DNA of 64,000 bases from Sphingopyxis sp. OAS728. GTDB lineage: Bacteria; Pseudomonadota; Alphaproteobacteria; Sphingomonadales; Sphingomonadaceae. Below the pieces are notes generated by a model. It saw only the letters and a program-made list of their open reading frames with translations, did no database searches and was not told the DNA's origin. The first letter of the stretch is position 1, and every line of letters starts with the position of its first letter. Below, one piece after another: positions 1-8,166 of the stretch. Both the position numbers and the translations under genes were made by a program. The DNA is taken from NCBI RefSeq assembly GCF_014873485.1, contig NZ_JADBDT010000001.1:2232001-2296000 (forward strand), in the 5' to 3' direction.

Positions 1-227
1 TAGGGATGCTGGCGCTCGACCTCGTCGAACAGCGCCGCGGCGAGGCCATATTGCCGGCGGTCGAGCCGGTCCTGCGCCGCGCGGTACAACGTGTTGACGT
101 CGCGTGCGACGTAGCGCGTGTCCTTCTTCACATTGCCGCCCCCGGCGCAGGCCGCCAGCATCGGAGTGATCACAAGTGCGGCGGCGAGCAGGCGCATGGT
201 CGCGCGCGAGGGGGCAAAACGAGTCAT
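1..227 (-). CDS. bamD: Outer membrane assembly lipoprotein BamD, N-terminal part (runs off the window)
   Basis: This is the first ~75 residues of the lipoprotein BamD, which works with BamA to insert beta-barrel proteins into the outer membrane. The start gives a short basic N-terminus, a hydrophobic stretch and a lipobox ending LAAC, followed by KKDTRYVARDVNTLYRAAQ and a TPR-like helix pair ending DEVERQHPY, which is characteristic of the BamD N-terminus. An in-frame internal ATG at 197 is an alternative start that keeps the whole lipoprotein signal. The rest lies left of position 1. It follows the exported cyclophilin gene on the same strand with a gap of about 60 bases. Confidence 0.88.
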   Translation of the reverse strand, partial: MTRFAPSRATMRLLAAALVITPMLAACAGGGNVKKDTRYVARDVNTLYRAAQDRLDRRQYGLAAALFDEVERQHP

Positions 228-288
228 GCGCGCGGTATAGCCACAGCGCGGATGAACGCAAAATAAATGATGGGGTCCCGGCGCAGCT

Positions 289-996
289 TTACGGCGCCTT
301 GACGACACAGCCCTGTAGCGCGTTCGCCGGCGCCGGGACGCGGCGCGCGGTCTTGATCGTCACTTGCGGCTCAAGCATCTGGCCGACCATCACGCCCTCG
401 CCCGCGGTCGGGGAGATCGGGGCGTTGAAAATCGCCTCGGCCACCTCGGCGCCCGCGACGATTTCGCCGAACACCGCGAAGCCGACGCCATCGCCGCCGG
501 GCGCGTCGGCGTTGAACCCCTTGATGTCCGACAGGAGCAGGAAGAAGTCGCTCGTCGCATCGCCGGGATTGAGCCGCGCCATCGACAGCGCGCCCTTGCA
601 GTTGGTGAGTCCCGTCTTCGTCGTCGGCTCGTGCGCGATCGGCGGGAAATTCTTGCGTGCGTCGCCGCGGTTGCCCGCCTGCACCAGCTGGTTGGCCGGA
701 CCCCAGCTTTTGGTCGAACGGTAGAATTTGAACCCGTCCATCCGCTTGGCATCGACATAGCGCAGGAAATTGCCGGCGGTGATCGGCGCGCGCTTGTTTT
801 CGATCCGCAAGGTAATCGTCCCGAGATCGGTCACAAGCGCGACATAGGGCCGCGTGTCGGCCTCGACCACCGAGGTGACGGGCGCCGGTACCGGCGGCAC
901 CGACGGCGGCAATTGGGTCGCCTGCGGCGGAACGGAGGTCGATTGGGCGGCGAGCGCGAGCGCGGAGAGAAGCGTGGTCAGCATGGCGCCGATCAT
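289..996 (-). CDS. Exported cyclophilin-type peptidyl-prolyl isomerase
   Basis: Predicted periplasmic cis-trans prolyl isomerase of 235 residues. It has an N-terminal signal segment (hydrophobic LTTLLSALALAA), then a Pro/Val-rich linker of about 30 residues, then a cyclophilin fold with DLGTITLRIENKRAPITAGNF, FYRS, QAGN and VFGEIV. The usual catalytic FHRV is here FYRS: the Arg is kept but its surroundings differ, and the usual QGGD is QAGN. A second in-frame ATG at 984 could be the true start, since neither has a clear ribosome binding site. It sits directly upstream of bamD, which fits a role in envelope protein folding (inference). Confidence 0.85.
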   Translation of the reverse strand: MIGAMLTTLLSALALAAQSTSVPPQATQLPPSVPPVPAPVTSVVEADTRPYVALVTDLGTITLRIENKRAPITAGNFLRYVDAKRMDGFKFYRSTKSWGPANQLVQAGNRGDARKNFPPIAHEPTTKTGLTNCKGALSMARLNPGDATSDFFLLLSDIKGFNADAPGGDGVGFAVFGEIVAGAEVAEAIFNAPISPTAGEGVMVGQMLEPQVTIKTARRVPAPANALQGCVVKAP

Positions 997-1023
997 AAAC
1001 GCAATGCGCCGATCTAGGCGAGT

Positions 1024-1055
1024 GGTTTCCAGCGCGATTGGAAAATGCCGAAACC
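1024..1055. promoter_or_regulatory. Nested inverted repeats in a divergent promoter region
   Basis: Between the divergent cyclophilin and membrane-protein genes, TTTCCA (1026-1031) and TGGAAA (1039-1044) form an inverted repeat. It lies inside a wider GGTTTC (1024-1029)/GAAACC (1050-1055) pair. This could be an operator or a leader structure; no regulator is identified. Confidence 0.3.
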
Positions 1056-1096
1056 CCGTCTAGGCATGCCCACCGAACGAGCGAAAGAGGAATGTG

Positions 1097-1774
1097 ATGA
1101 GCGAGACGCCGAACCGTGACGCCGCACCCGAGCCGGCCCGGCCCGCACCGGACCCCACGGCAATCGGAACGCGTCTTCTGCGCTATCTGCCGCTGATCAC
1201 GATCGCGCATTTCCTGATCGGCCTACCCGCGCTGATCGCGTCGCTCGCGCTCGCCTATTTCGCCTTCGTCCAAGCCGACGCGACGCAGAAGATGCAGACG
1301 GGCGGGGTAATGCCCTTCGTCACCTTCGGGACAAGCAATGGGGACAAGGATGGCAACCAGGATATTGCGCTGACGCTGACGAACAATGGTGTCGGCCCCG
1401 CGATTCTCGGCCCGATCGAAATCCGCTATGAAGGCAGGCCGATCGCCACCCCGATCGATTTGCTCACGGCATGCTGTACGCGGGATGCGCGCGCCGTGCG
1501 CCTTTCCACCTCGCCGTCGACCGGGATCGCCGTGCGCCCCGGAGAAACCATCGAATTCGTCAGCCTGCCGCGCACCCCCGAATCCGAGAAAGTCTGGCAG
1601 ACACTCAACAAGGAGCGGTGGAAGCTGAAGGTCAGGGCATGTTATTGCTCGATCTTCAACGATTGCTGGGTGACCGAAGGCATGCAGGGATTGCCGAAAG
1701 CCGTGAAGAAATGCCCCGCCAACTGGTCGCTCTATCGCGAAGACGCCGGAAACCGGATCGCGGGTGGATCCTAG
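1097..1774 (+). CDS. Hypothetical membrane-anchored protein
   Basis: Unrecognised protein of 225 residues. An acidic/proline-rich N-terminus of about 25 residues is followed by one transmembrane segment (ITIAHFLIGLPALIASLALA) and a soluble domain rich in beta-type sequence. That domain has several cysteines (a CC pair in LLTACCTRD, and CYCSIFNDC), suggesting an oxidised extracytoplasmic fold. I chose ATG 1097 because AAAGAGG ends six bases before it; a GTG lies one codon earlier. It is divergent from the cyclophilin gene. The function is unknown. Confidence 0.7.
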   Translation: MSETPNRDAAPEPARPAPDPTAIGTRLLRYLPLITIAHFLIGLPALIASLALAYFAFVQADATQKMQTGGVMPFVTFGTSNGDKDGNQDIALTLTNNGVGPAILGPIEIRYEGRPIATPIDLLTACCTRDARAVRLSTSPSTGIAVRPGETIEFVSLPRTPESEKVWQTLNKERWKLKVRACYCSIFNDCWVTEGMQGLPKAVKKCPANWSLYREDAGNRIAGGS

Positions 1775-2097
1775 TTCGGGTAGCGGTCCGGGGTGACGAG
1801 GAAGGGGATCGAAGCGATGGGGAAGAAATGACCCAGCACAATCATCGCATTGAATTTCCGGGCGCAGCGCCTATCTTCATGTCGCGGGCCGGGCCCCTCT
1901 GACGATCCTGTGGATCGTGATGTCGGACCGCATCGGGGATATCCGATGTTGGCTCGACCTATATGCTTTCCAAGCCACATCGGTACCTCGGTTGGATCAC
2001 AACTGGGAGTCTATGCGATGTCGCATCCATGTTTCGCCGCTGCCCATGGGCAGAAATCCGACAATCGGTTTCGACCGGTCAGCGGGAGGGTCATGCC
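1775..2097. other. 323-base intergenic region with successive hairpins
   Basis: No convincing protein gene is present. The right-hand part holds several short perfect inverted repeats in a row: ACGATCC/GGATCGT (1902-1918), CATCGG/CCGATG (1931-1948) and the palindrome CTGCCCATGGGCAG (2040-2053), followed by an imperfect GAAATCCGA/TCGGTTTC pair (2053-2072). They lie just upstream of the zinc-ribbon gene and may be a structured 5' leader or a small RNA. Around 1784-1797 the text GGTCCGGGGTGACGAG matches the edge of the palindromic repeat found near 8070. Confidence 0.35.
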
Positions 2098-2400
2098 ATG
2101 AGCGGCCCCGCCGTGGGCATGCCCTGCCCCGTTTGCAAGGTGCCGTTGTCGATGAGCGACCGGCAGGGTGTCGAGATCGACTATTGCCCGCAATGCCGCG
2201 GCGTGTGGCTCGATCGCGGCGAACTCGACAAGATTATCGAGCGCAGCCAAGCGGCCGAAGCTTCGCCGCCGCCGTCCGCGCCGCCCCAACAAGCCTATCC
2301 GCAAAGCGCGCCGCCCGCACACTGGGATCAAGGATACCGCGGACATCACAAGGGCTATCCGAAGCGCCGCAAATCCTTCCTGGAAGAGCTGTTCGACTAA
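2098..2400 (+). CDS. Small TFIIB-type zinc-ribbon protein
   Basis: A 100-residue protein with an N-terminal zinc ribbon (CPVCKVPL ... IDYCPQCRGVWLDRGEL): two CxxC pairs followed by the WLDRGEL motif typical of bacterial zf-TFIIB domain proteins. A Pro/Gln-rich linker and a basic tail (KGYPKRRK) ending FLEELFD follow. The start at 2098 is supported by AGCGGGAGGG eight bases upstream. The function is not established; the family is presumed to bind nucleic acid or act in metal homeostasis. It is convergent with pnp across a shared terminator. Confidence 0.85.
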   Translation: MSGPAVGMPCPVCKVPLSMSDRQGVEIDYCPQCRGVWLDRGELDKIIERSQAAEASPPPSAPPQQAYPQSAPPAHWDQGYRGHHKGYPKRRKSFLEELFD

Positions 2401-2416
2401 GCTTTTCCCGCATAAA

Positions 2417-2442
2417 AAAGGGGCCGCTTTCGCGGCCCCTTT
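2417..2442. terminator. Bidirectional Rho-independent terminator between zinc-ribbon gene and pnp
   Basis: An 11-bp stem (AAAGGGGCCGC with GCGGCCCCTTT) closes a four-base loop, with A6 on the left and TTTCCTT on the right. Read on the minus strand the stem is followed by TTTTTTAT, an excellent terminator for pnp. On the plus strand it can end the zinc-ribbon transcript. Confidence 0.9.
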
Positions 2443-2464
2443 CCTTGTTAGATAAACCGAAGGC

Positions 2465-4774
2465 TTAGTCCTTCAGGAAGTCGGGCACATGGCCCTGGTC
2501 TTCCGGACCTTCGCTGCGTTCGCGGCGCGGGCCGCGGTCGCCACGGTCACCGCCGTCGCGGCGCGGGCCACGATCGCGACCACCGCCACGCGGGCCGCGA
2601 TCGCCACGGCCTTCGCCATCACGGCGCGGACCGCGATCACCGCGCGGTTCGCGCGGCGGGCGGGTGTCTTCCAGCTCTTCGCCGGTTTCCTGGTTCACGA
2701 CGCGCATCGACAGGCGAACCTTGCCGCGCTGGTCGATCTCGAGGACCTTGACCTTGACTTCCTGGCCTTCGCTGAGGACGTCCGAGACCTTCTCGACGCG
2801 CTCGTTGGCGATTTCGCTGACGTGGACGAGACCGTCCTTGCCACCCATGAAATTCACGAACGCACCGAAATCGACCAGGTTGACGACCTTGCCGTCATAG
2901 ATCTTGCCGACTTCGGCTTCCTCGACGATGCCGCTGATCCACTTGCGGGCCGCTTCGATCTGGTCGAGGTCGCTCGACGAGATCTTGATCAGGCCTTCGT
3001 CGTCGATGTCGACCTTGGCGCCGGTGGTCGCGACGATCTCGCGGATCACCTTGCCGCCGGTGCCGATGACGTCGCGGATCTTCGACTTGTCGATCTGCAT
3101 CGTCTCGATGCGCGGTGCGTGCGCCGACAATTCGCTGCGGGTTTCGCCGAGCGCCTTGTTCATTTCACCGAGGATGTGCGCGCGGCCTTCCTTGGCCTGG
3201 TTGAGCGCGGCTTCGAAGATTTCGCGCGTGATGCCCGCGATCTTGATGTCCATCTGCATCGTGGTGATGCCTTCGGACGTGCCAGCCACCTTGAAATCCA
3301 TGTCGCCGAGGTGATCTTCGTCGCCGAGGATGTCGCTGAGGATCGCGTAATCCTTGCCTTCGAGGATCAGGCCCATCGCGATGCCCGAAACGGGGCGCTT
3401 GATCGGCACGCCGGCGTCCATCATCGCAAGCGAACCGCCGCAGACCGACGCCATCGACGACGAGCCGTTCGACTCGGTGATGTCGCTGGTAAGGCGGATC
3501 GTGTACGGGAAATCGTCCTTCGACGGCAGCACGGGGTGCAGCGCGCGCCATGCGAGCTTGCCATGGCCGACTTCGCGACGGCCCGGCGCGCCGAAGCGGC
3601 CGACTTCACCGACCGAATAGGGCGGGAAGTTATAGTGCAGCATGAAGTTCTGGTACGACAGGCCGTTCAGGCCATCGACCATCTGTTCGCTTTCCTTGGT
3701 GCCGAGCGTTGCCGTGGCAATCGTCTGCGTTTCACCACGGGTGAACAGCGCCGAACCATGCGCGCGCGGCAGGAAGTGCGTTTCGGCGACGATCGGACGG
3801 ATCTGCGTCGTCGTGCGGCCGTCGATGCGCTTGCCGTCCTTCAGGATAGCGCCGCGAACGATTTCGGCTTCCAGCTTCTTGGTCAGCTTGATGCCGGCCA
3901 TGACTTCCTGAGGGGACAGGCCGTCGGCAGCAAAGCTTTCCTTTGCCTTCGCGCGCGCTTCGTTGAGCGCGTTCGAACGGGCCGACTTGTCGGTCAGCTT
4001 GTAAGCGGCAGCGATATCCTTGCCGATCAGCTTCTTGAGCTTGTCCTTGATCGCGGCATTGTCGTCGCCGGCGGCGACTTCCCACGGATCCTTGGCGGCC
4101 TGCTCGGCGAGCTTGACGATCGCCTTGACGACTTCCTTGCACGCGTCGTGCGCGAACAGGACGGCGCCGAGCATGACTTCTTCCGACAGCTCATTGGCTT
4201 CGGATTCGACCATCATCACCGCATCGTAAGTGGCGGCGACGACGAGGTCGAGGTCGCCCTCGGCAACCTGTTCGTCGGTCGGGTTCAGGATATATTCGCC
4301 ATTGACGTAGCCGACGCGCGCGGCGCCGATCGGGCCCATGAAGGGCACGCCCGAAATGGTGAGCGCGGCCGACGCGGCGACCATCGCGAGGATGTCGGGC
4401 TCATTGTGGCCATCATAGCTCAGGACCTGGGCAATGGCGTTGATTTCGTTGTAGAAACCTTCTGGGAACAGCGGGCGGATCGGACGGTCGATCAGGCGGC
4501 TGACGAGCGTTTCCTTTTCGGTCGCGCCGCGTTCGCGCTTGAAGAAGCCACCCGGGATGCGGCCGGCGGCCGAATATTTTTCCTGATAATGGACGGTGAG
4601 CGGGAAGAAGTCCTGCCCGTCCTTCACCGACTTCGCGGCGGTCACGGCGCACAGGACGACCGTTTCGCCCAGCGTCGCCATCACGGCGCCGTCGGCCTGG
4701 CGGGCAACCTTGCCCGTTTCGAGCGTCAGCGTTTCACCGCCCCACTCGATCGATACTTTTTTCACGTCAAACAT
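2465..4774 (-). CDS. pnp: Polyribonucleotide nucleotidyltransferase (PNPase)
   Basis: PNPase degrades RNA 3' to 5' by phosphorolysis and is a core enzyme of mRNA turnover and quality control. The 769 residues show the first RNase PH domain (starting [20 protein letters not shown]), the helical linker, the second RNase PH domain ([23 protein letters not shown]), a KH domain with [15 protein letters not shown], an S1 domain ([19 protein letters not shown]) and a tail. The tail of about 70 residues is made of [11 protein letters not shown]-type repeats and ends HVPDFLKD; such a basic, glycine-rich tail suggests extra RNA or protein contacts. It lies downstream of rpsO, the classical order, and ends at the strong terminator near 2430. 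Confidence 0.98.
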   Translation of the reverse strand: MFDVKKVSIEWGGETLTLETGKVARQADGAVMATLGETVVLCAVTAAKSVKDGQDFFPLTVHYQEKYSAAGRIPGGFFKRERGATEKETLVSRLIDRPIRPLFPEGFYNEINAIAQVLSYDGHNEPDILAMVAASAALTISGVPFMGPIGAARVGYVNGEYILNPTDEQVAEGDLDLVVAATYDAVMMVESEANELSEEVMLGAVLFAHDACKEVVKAIVKLAEQAAKDPWEVAAGDDNAAIKDKLKKLIGKDIAAAYKLTDKSARSNALNEARAKAKESFAADGLSPQEVMAGIKLTKKLEAEIVRGAILKDGKRIDGRTTTQIRPIVAETHFLPRAHGSALFTRGETQTIATATLGTKESEQMVDGLNGLSYQNFMLHYNFPPYSVGEVGRFGAPGRREVGHGKLAWRALHPVLPSKDDFPYTIRLTSDITESNGSSSMASVCGGSLAMMDAGVPIKRPVSGIAMGLILEGKDYAILSDILGDEDHLGDMDFKVAGTSEGITTMQMDIKIAGITREIFEAALNQAKEGRAHILGEMNKALGETRSELSAHAPRIETMQIDKSKIRDVIGTGGKVIREIVATTGAKVDIDDEGLIKISSSDLDQIEAARKWISGIVEEAEVGKIYDGKVVNLVDFGAFVNFMGGKDGLVHVSEIANERVEKVSDVLSEGQEVKVKVLEIDQRGKVRLSMRVVNQETGEELEDTRPPREPRGDRGPRRDGEGRGDRGPRGGGRDRGPRRDGGDRGDRGPRRERSEGPEDQGHVPDFLKD

Positions 4775-4966
4775 GTGGTTTCCTTCGCCCGCCGGGCCCT
4801 ATGCCGGGCGGGGCCTCTGATTCCGGGCAATCCGGCCCGGGGCGGTTTAGGGCGTCTGTCTGCCCCAATGGCGGTCCCGCCGGATGCGGGAGCGGCCCTG
4901 TGGTCCGGCACTTTGCGCGGAGCCAATATGACAGCGGCCCCGGAAATCCGGGGCCGCCAGAAATTC
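4775..4966 (-). promoter_or_regulatory. Hairpin-rich rpsO-pnp intergenic leader
   Basis: This 192-base gap holds GC-rich inverted repeats: CCGGGC/GCCCGG (4823-4840), CCCGC/GCGGG (4876-4890) and a perfect 11-bp stem GCGGCCCCGGA/TCCGGGGCCGC (4934-4957). The last follows the rpsO stop codon directly, so it can terminate or be a processing site. In enterobacteria the equivalent gap carries an RNase III hairpin through which PNPase represses itself; a similar role here is inference. Confidence 0.5.
4934..4957 (-). terminator. Hairpin after rpsO (weak terminator or processing site)
   Basis: A perfect 11-bp GC-rich stem with a two-base loop lies about ten bases past the rpsO stop on the minus strand. 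The downstream text (TGTCATATT) has only a poor U-tract, so it may attenuate, allowing partial read-through into pnp. Confidence 0.55.
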
Positions 4967-5236
4967 TTATTTGCGGAGACCCAGCTTCGCGATCAGCGCC
5001 GAATAGCGGGCCTCGTCCTTCTTCTTGAGATAGTCGAGGAGGCTACGGCGCTTGTTGACCATCATCAGAAGGCCGCGGCGGCTGTGGTTGTCCTTGTGGT
5101 TCGCCTTGAAGTGATCGGTCAGGTTGTTGATACGATCGGTCAGGATCGCGACCTGGACTTCCGGCGAACCGGTATCACCCGATGCCCGTGCATTGTCCTT
5201 GATGACTTCGGCTTTGCGCTCGGCGGTAATCGACAT
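4967..5236 (-). CDS. rpsO: 30S ribosomal protein S15
   Basis: S15 is a primary 16S rRNA-binding protein of the small subunit. The 89 residues are the exact family length and include the diagnostic [20 protein letters not shown] and [20 protein letters not shown]. It sits 25 bases downstream of truB and upstream of pnp, the conserved truB-rpsO-pnp order. A stable hairpin follows its stop codon. Confidence 0.98.
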   Translation of the reverse strand: MSITAERKAEVIKDNARASGDTGSPEVQVAILTDRINNLTDHFKANHKDNHSRRGLLMMVNKRRSLLDYLKKKDEARYSALIAKLGLRK

Positions 5237-5261
5237 ATTTCTTTTCCTCGAACATCCTTGT

Positions 5262-6263
5262 TTACAGATTGAAGCCCCGGACCACCTTCAGCGTTCCCGC
5301 CAAAGCCTCGATCAGGGCAACGGGACGCATTTCGCTGTCCCTTCCCCAATAGAGCCCGTCATCCGTGCTACCCCCGGTCCAGACACGACCCTGACGGATC
5401 GCCCCTGCCGCTTCCGGAGAAAGGTTCAGAGCCGGGATGTCGACCAGCCCTGCCTCGAGCGGCAGAAATACTTCTGATTGCGCGGCCCCTTGGCCGAATG
5501 CGTTCAATTTGTCCAGCGAAATCGCCTGTTCCAGATCGAACGGCCCCGCCTTGGTGCGGCGGAGCATGGTGACGTGGCCGACGGTGCCGACGGCGTGCGC
5601 GATGTCGCGGGCGAGACTGCGGATATAGGTGCCCTTCGAGACGTGCGCGCTGAGGGTGATTTCTTCCAATTCCTCCCCGGCACGGGGAGGGGGACCATCC
5701 GCAGGATGGTGGAGGGGGGTGTAGGCCTCAGCCAACGCTTGAGGCCGCGCACCCCCTCCGTCAGCGCTACGCGCTGCCACCTCCCCATAAGTGGGGAGGA
5801 TTTGAAGAGAGTGGACCGTCACGCTCCGCGCCTTCATCTCGACCGCCTCGCCCTTGCGCGCGAGGTCATAGGCGCGCTGGCCGTCCACTCTGATCGCCGA
5901 AAAAGCCGGCGGCACCTGCTCGATCGGACCGGTGAAGCGCGGCAGCACCGCCTCGATCTCGGCCAGCGTCGGGCGTATGTCGCTGGTCGCGACGACCTCG
6001 CCCTCGGCATCGAGGACGTCGGTCTGGGTGCCAAACTTCACGGTAAAATCGTATATCTTGCTCGCATCGAGCATCCGGCCGCAGAGCTTGGTCGCCTCGC
6101 CGAGCGCGATCGGGAGCACCCCCGTCGCCAGTGGATCGAGCGTGCCGCCATGGCCGACCTTGACCTTGCCGAGCCCCGCTTCGCGGCACACGCGCTTGAC
6201 CGCGCCGACCGCCTGCGTCGAGCCGAGCCCCAGGGGTTTGTCGAGGATGATCCAGCCGTTCAT
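5262..6263 (-). CDS. truB: tRNA pseudouridine-55 synthase TruB with an in-frame repeat-derived insertion
   Basis: TruB makes pseudouridine 55 in the T-loop of tRNAs. The N-terminus [14 protein letters not shown], the catalytic loop [12 protein letters not shown] (Asp43) and [12 protein letters not shown] are all present. At 333 residues it is longer than usual because about 43 residues (roughly 157-199) are inserted between HSLQIL and the strand [15 protein letters not shown], a point where other TruB proteins have a short turn. The inserted segment is rich in Gly, Pro and Ala and is encoded exactly by a structured palindromic repeat (5672-5799). The frame stays open through it, so the gene looks functional, but activity of the enlarged protein is inferred. 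Confidence 0.95.
   Translation of the reverse strand: MNGWIILDKPLGLGSTQAVGAVKRVCREAGLGKVKVGHGGTLDPLATGVLPIALGEATKLCGRMLDASKIYDFTVKFGTQTDVLDAEGEVVATSDIRPTLAEIEAVLPRFTGPIEQVPPAFSAIRVDGQRAYDLARKGEAVEMKARSVTVHSLQILPTYGEVAARSADGGGARPQALAEAYTPLHHPADGPPPRAGEELEEITLSAHVSKGTYIRSLARDIAHAVGTVGHVTMLRRTKAGPFDLEQAISLDKLNAFGQGAAQSEVFLPLEAGLVDIPALNLSPEAAGAIRQGRVWTGGSTDDGLYWGRDSEMRPVALIEALAGTLKVVRGFNL
5672..5799. repeat. Structured palindromic repeat element inside truB
   Basis: A 128-base segment bounded at both ends by CCTCCCC...GGGGAGG hairpins (5672-5690 and 5780-5799). Inside are ACCATCC/GGATGGT (5694-5710), GGCCTCA/TGAGGCC (5724-5746) and AGCGC/GCGCT (5763-5775). Its text (GGTGGCAGCGCGTAGCGCTG on the minus strand) resembles intergenic palindromic repeats I associate with sphingomonad genomes. 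It lies within the truB coding frame without a stop codon. Confidence 0.8.
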
Positions 6264-6272
6264 CCCGCGCCG

Positions 6273-6318
6273 CTAGAGCATTTTCAAGTCAGGTGGAACC
6301 TGACGGTTCGCAAAATGC
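6273..6318. repeat. Short palindromic repeat upstream of truB
   Basis: Nested inverted repeats: outer GCATTTT (6278-6284)/AAAATGC (6312-6318) and inner GTCAGGT (6288-6294)/ACCTGAC (6298-6304) with a three-base loop. The left edge CTAGAGCATTTT recurs at 24867-24878. It sits ten bases before the truB start codon, in the presumed promoter or leader. Confidence 0.6.
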
Positions 6319-6350
6319 GGCAGACCAGAAAATCCGCGGGGTCGGGACTG

Positions 6351-6761
6351 TCAATTTTGCGCGGCCTTCTCGGCATCGCGCGCCGCCTTGCGCTCTTCCT
6401 TCGACGGCGGAGGCGCCGAGGTCACGAAGGACAAAAGCTGGCAGCGTTCGCCGCGCACGATGATCGACGCGAATTTGTCGAGCCGCCCGGCGCCGCGCGT
6501 TTCGAAACCGATCGCCTGTGCGAAATCGAGGTCGCGGCAGCGGCCGGCGAAGGTGCCGTAATACCAGTCATTGCCGCGGCCTTGGATCCAGATGCCGCGT
6601 TCGCGATCGGCCTGCCAGTTGCGGATCGAACTATCGCTCGGGAAGACGATGCTCGATTCGACGCCGAGCGCGCGTTCATCCTTGGAAGGCTCGTTGGCCG
6701 CCGCAGCCGCAGAAAGGGAAAGCAGCACGGCGGCCAGGGAGAGTGCGAGATTCTTTATCAT
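6351..6761 (-). CDS. Small exported protein, DUF6491-like
   Basis: A 136-residue protein with a signal peptide (NLALSLAAVLLSLSAAAAA) and a compact domain with IRNWQADRERGIWIQGRGNDWYY, CRDLDFAQAIGFET and a second Cys (RGERCQLLSF), so two cysteines may pair in the periplasm. The pattern resembles the DUF6491 family common in sphingomonads; this is recognition by eye. The C-terminus is charged and helical (KEERKAARDAEKAA). It lies between truB and the tdk-GNAT pair on the same strand. Function unknown. Confidence 0.65.
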   Translation of the reverse strand: MIKNLALSLAAVLLSLSAAAAANEPSKDERALGVESSIVFPSDSSIRNWQADRERGIWIQGRGNDWYYGTFAGRCRDLDFAQAIGFETRGAGRLDKFASIIVRGERCQLLSFVTSAPPPSKEERKAARDAEKAAQN

Positions 6762-6803
6762 GGCGACTCGCCTAGCAGCCCGCGCCTGAATGGGTGCTGA
6801 CCC

Positions 6804-7346
6804 TCAGGACCGCGTCGCCCATTCGTCGGCGAGCAGCGACCATAGCCCGGTGTCGCGGGTGTAGCCGGTCCAGGTGATCCGCTCCGACCGCAGCACACCG
6901 TCCTTGTGACAACCGAGTTTCGCGACCGCCGCCTGGCTGCGCTTGTTGCGCTCGTCGATGCGGAATTCGATCCGGCGGATCCCGACCGCGAAAGCGTGGT
7001 CGAGCATCAGCTTTTTGACCCGGCGGTTGAAGCCGGTACCGCGTGCATCGGGGTGGATGAAGCTGTTGCCGATCTCGACCGTCTGCGCCGACATGTCGGG
7101 GCGCAGCCACGCGGTCATGCCGACGAGCGTCTCGCCGTCGATGATCGCATAGGGCATGCGGCCCGCGCCACCGGTCAGCGCGTCGAAACTCTTGTCGAAA
7201 TGCTCGGCATCGAAGCTCGACGAATAGATGGGCCAGATATCGACATCGGCCGCGCAGACGGCGCGAAGCGTCTCGCGATGTGCCTCGGTCAGCTTGACGA
7301 GGCGGAGGTCGCCATCGGCGAGGTCGACATAAAGCTGCTCAAGCAT
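6804..7346 (-). CDS. GNAT-family N-acetyltransferase (RimJ/RimL type)
   Basis: Cytoplasmic acetyltransferase of 180 residues that probably acetylates an amino group of a protein or small molecule using acetyl-CoA. The N-terminal part ([17 protein letters not shown]) and the core [29 protein letters not shown] followed by [22 protein letters not shown] match the RimJ/RimL subgroup, with the pyrophosphate-binding region at RGTGFN. I chose ATG 7346, which overlaps the tdk stop by eight bases (ATGCTTGA), so the two genes are probably co-translated. The substrate cannot be told. Confidence 0.85.
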   Translation of the reverse strand: MLEQLYVDLADGDLRLVKLTEAHRETLRAVCAADVDIWPIYSSSFDAEHFDKSFDALTGGAGRMPYAIIDGETLVGMTAWLRPDMSAQTVEIGNSFIHPDARGTGFNRRVKKLMLDHAFAVGIRRIEFRIDERNKRSQAAVAKLGCHKDGVLRSERITWTGYTRDTGLWSLLADEWATRS

Positions 7347-7941
7347 CGGCAAGTGCCTCGGCGGCCTCGCGCCGTTTCGCCATGAAGTGGCGGCGGCACA
7401 TTGCGACATAGCGGTCGTTGCCGCCGATCTCTGTCTGCGCGCCCTCGACCACCGCGCGGCCGCTCTCGTCGACGCGGAGGTTCATCGTCGCCTTGCGCCC
7501 GCATTCGCACACAGCTTTCAATTCGACGAGCGCGTCGGCGATGCCGAGCAGCGCTGCCGACCCGGGGAAGAGCTCGGCCGAAAAATCGGTACGCAGGCCA
7601 TAGCAGAGCACCGGGATACCCGTTTCGTCGGCGAGCCGCGCAAGCTCGAGCACCTGCGCGCGCGTCAGGAATTGCGCCTCGTCGACAAGCACGCAGGCGA
7701 GCGGACGCTCCATATGCTCGGCGGTGACCGCGGCGAACATGTCGCTGTCGGGATCGAATTTATGTGCCTCGGCCATCAACCCGATGCGACTTGTCACCTG
7801 CCCGGCCCCGTATCGGTCGTCGAGCGCCGCGGTCCACAGCATCGTTTCCATGCCGCGCTCGCGATAGTTGAAATCCGCCTGGAGCAGCGTCGTCGATTTG
7901 CCGGCGTTCATGCTGGCGTAGTAGAAATAAAGCTTGGCCAT
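7339..7941 (-). CDS. tdk: Thymidine kinase
   Basis: Type II thymidine kinase phosphorylates thymidine in the salvage pathway. The start [20 protein letters not shown] carries the P-loop, [10 protein letters not shown] is the Walker B/lid region, and the zinc site uses Cys residues in [13 protein letters not shown] plus CRRHF near the end. The 200 residues match the family length. A longer reading frame begins 12 codons upstream but adds nothing conserved, so I start at 7941. Its end overlaps the GNAT start. Confidence 0.95.
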   Translation of the reverse strand: MAKLYFYYASMNAGKSTTLLQADFNYRERGMETMLWTAALDDRYGAGQVTSRIGLMAEAHKFDPDSDMFAAVTAEHMERPLACVLVDEAQFLTRAQVLELARLADETGIPVLCYGLRTDFSAELFPGSAALLGIADALVELKAVCECGRKATMNLRVDESGRAVVEGAQTEIGGNDRYVAMCRRHFMAKRREAAEALADA

Positions 7942-7998
7942 GGTGGGTGCGATAACGCGTTCGATGGGCCCCGCCAATCACCAAACCATCGTCACTCT

Positions 7999-8079
7999 CG
8001 AACGAGACGCGTGGCTCGTTCGACTTGATCCGGGGTCCACGACCTCTGCGCCGAATGGACCCCGGATCAAGTCCGGGGT
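7999..8079. repeat. Tandem palindromes of a dispersed intergenic repeat
   Basis: Two adjacent inverted repeats: CGAACGAG/CTCGTTCG (7999-8022) and a perfect 17-bp pair with arms ACTTGATCCGGGGTCCA (8023-8039) and its complement (8056-8072), followed by CCGGGGTGACG. This type of text is common as an intergenic repeat in alphaproteobacteria (recognition, not searched). It lies between divergent tdk and the WS/DGAT gene and may act as a transcript-end or insulating structure. Confidence 0.7.
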
Positions 8080-8120
8080 GACGAAGATGTGGGGTGCTTG
8101 ACTCGCCCCACGCCCCTGTC

Positions 8121-8146
8121 ATGCTGCGCATCAAAAGATGCAGCAT
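8121..8146. promoter_or_regulatory. Palindrome just upstream of the WS/DGAT ribosome binding site
   Basis: ATGCTG (8121-8126) plus CATC (8129-8132) pair with GATG (8137-8140) and CAGCAT (8141-8146) around an AAAA loop, with a two-base bulge. The Shine-Dalgarno GGGGAGA follows eight bases later, so this could be an operator or a translation-control hairpin. Confidence 0.4.
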
Positions 8147-8166
8147 AAACAGTGGGGAGAGCTGCC

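Noticed and set aside
1771..1842. Short minus-strand ORF ending LVTPDRYPN
   Set aside because: It has no ribosome binding site of note, and part of its text coincides with a fragment of the GGGGTGACG repeat type, so it is probably non-coding.
2489..5272. Long open frame on the plus strand opposite pnp and rpsO (over 900 codons)
   Set aside because: High GC content leaves the reverse complement of strongly coding sequence open. The minus-strand PNPase and S15 are unmistakable, and the antisense product is low-complexity Asp/Arg/Ala text with no domain.
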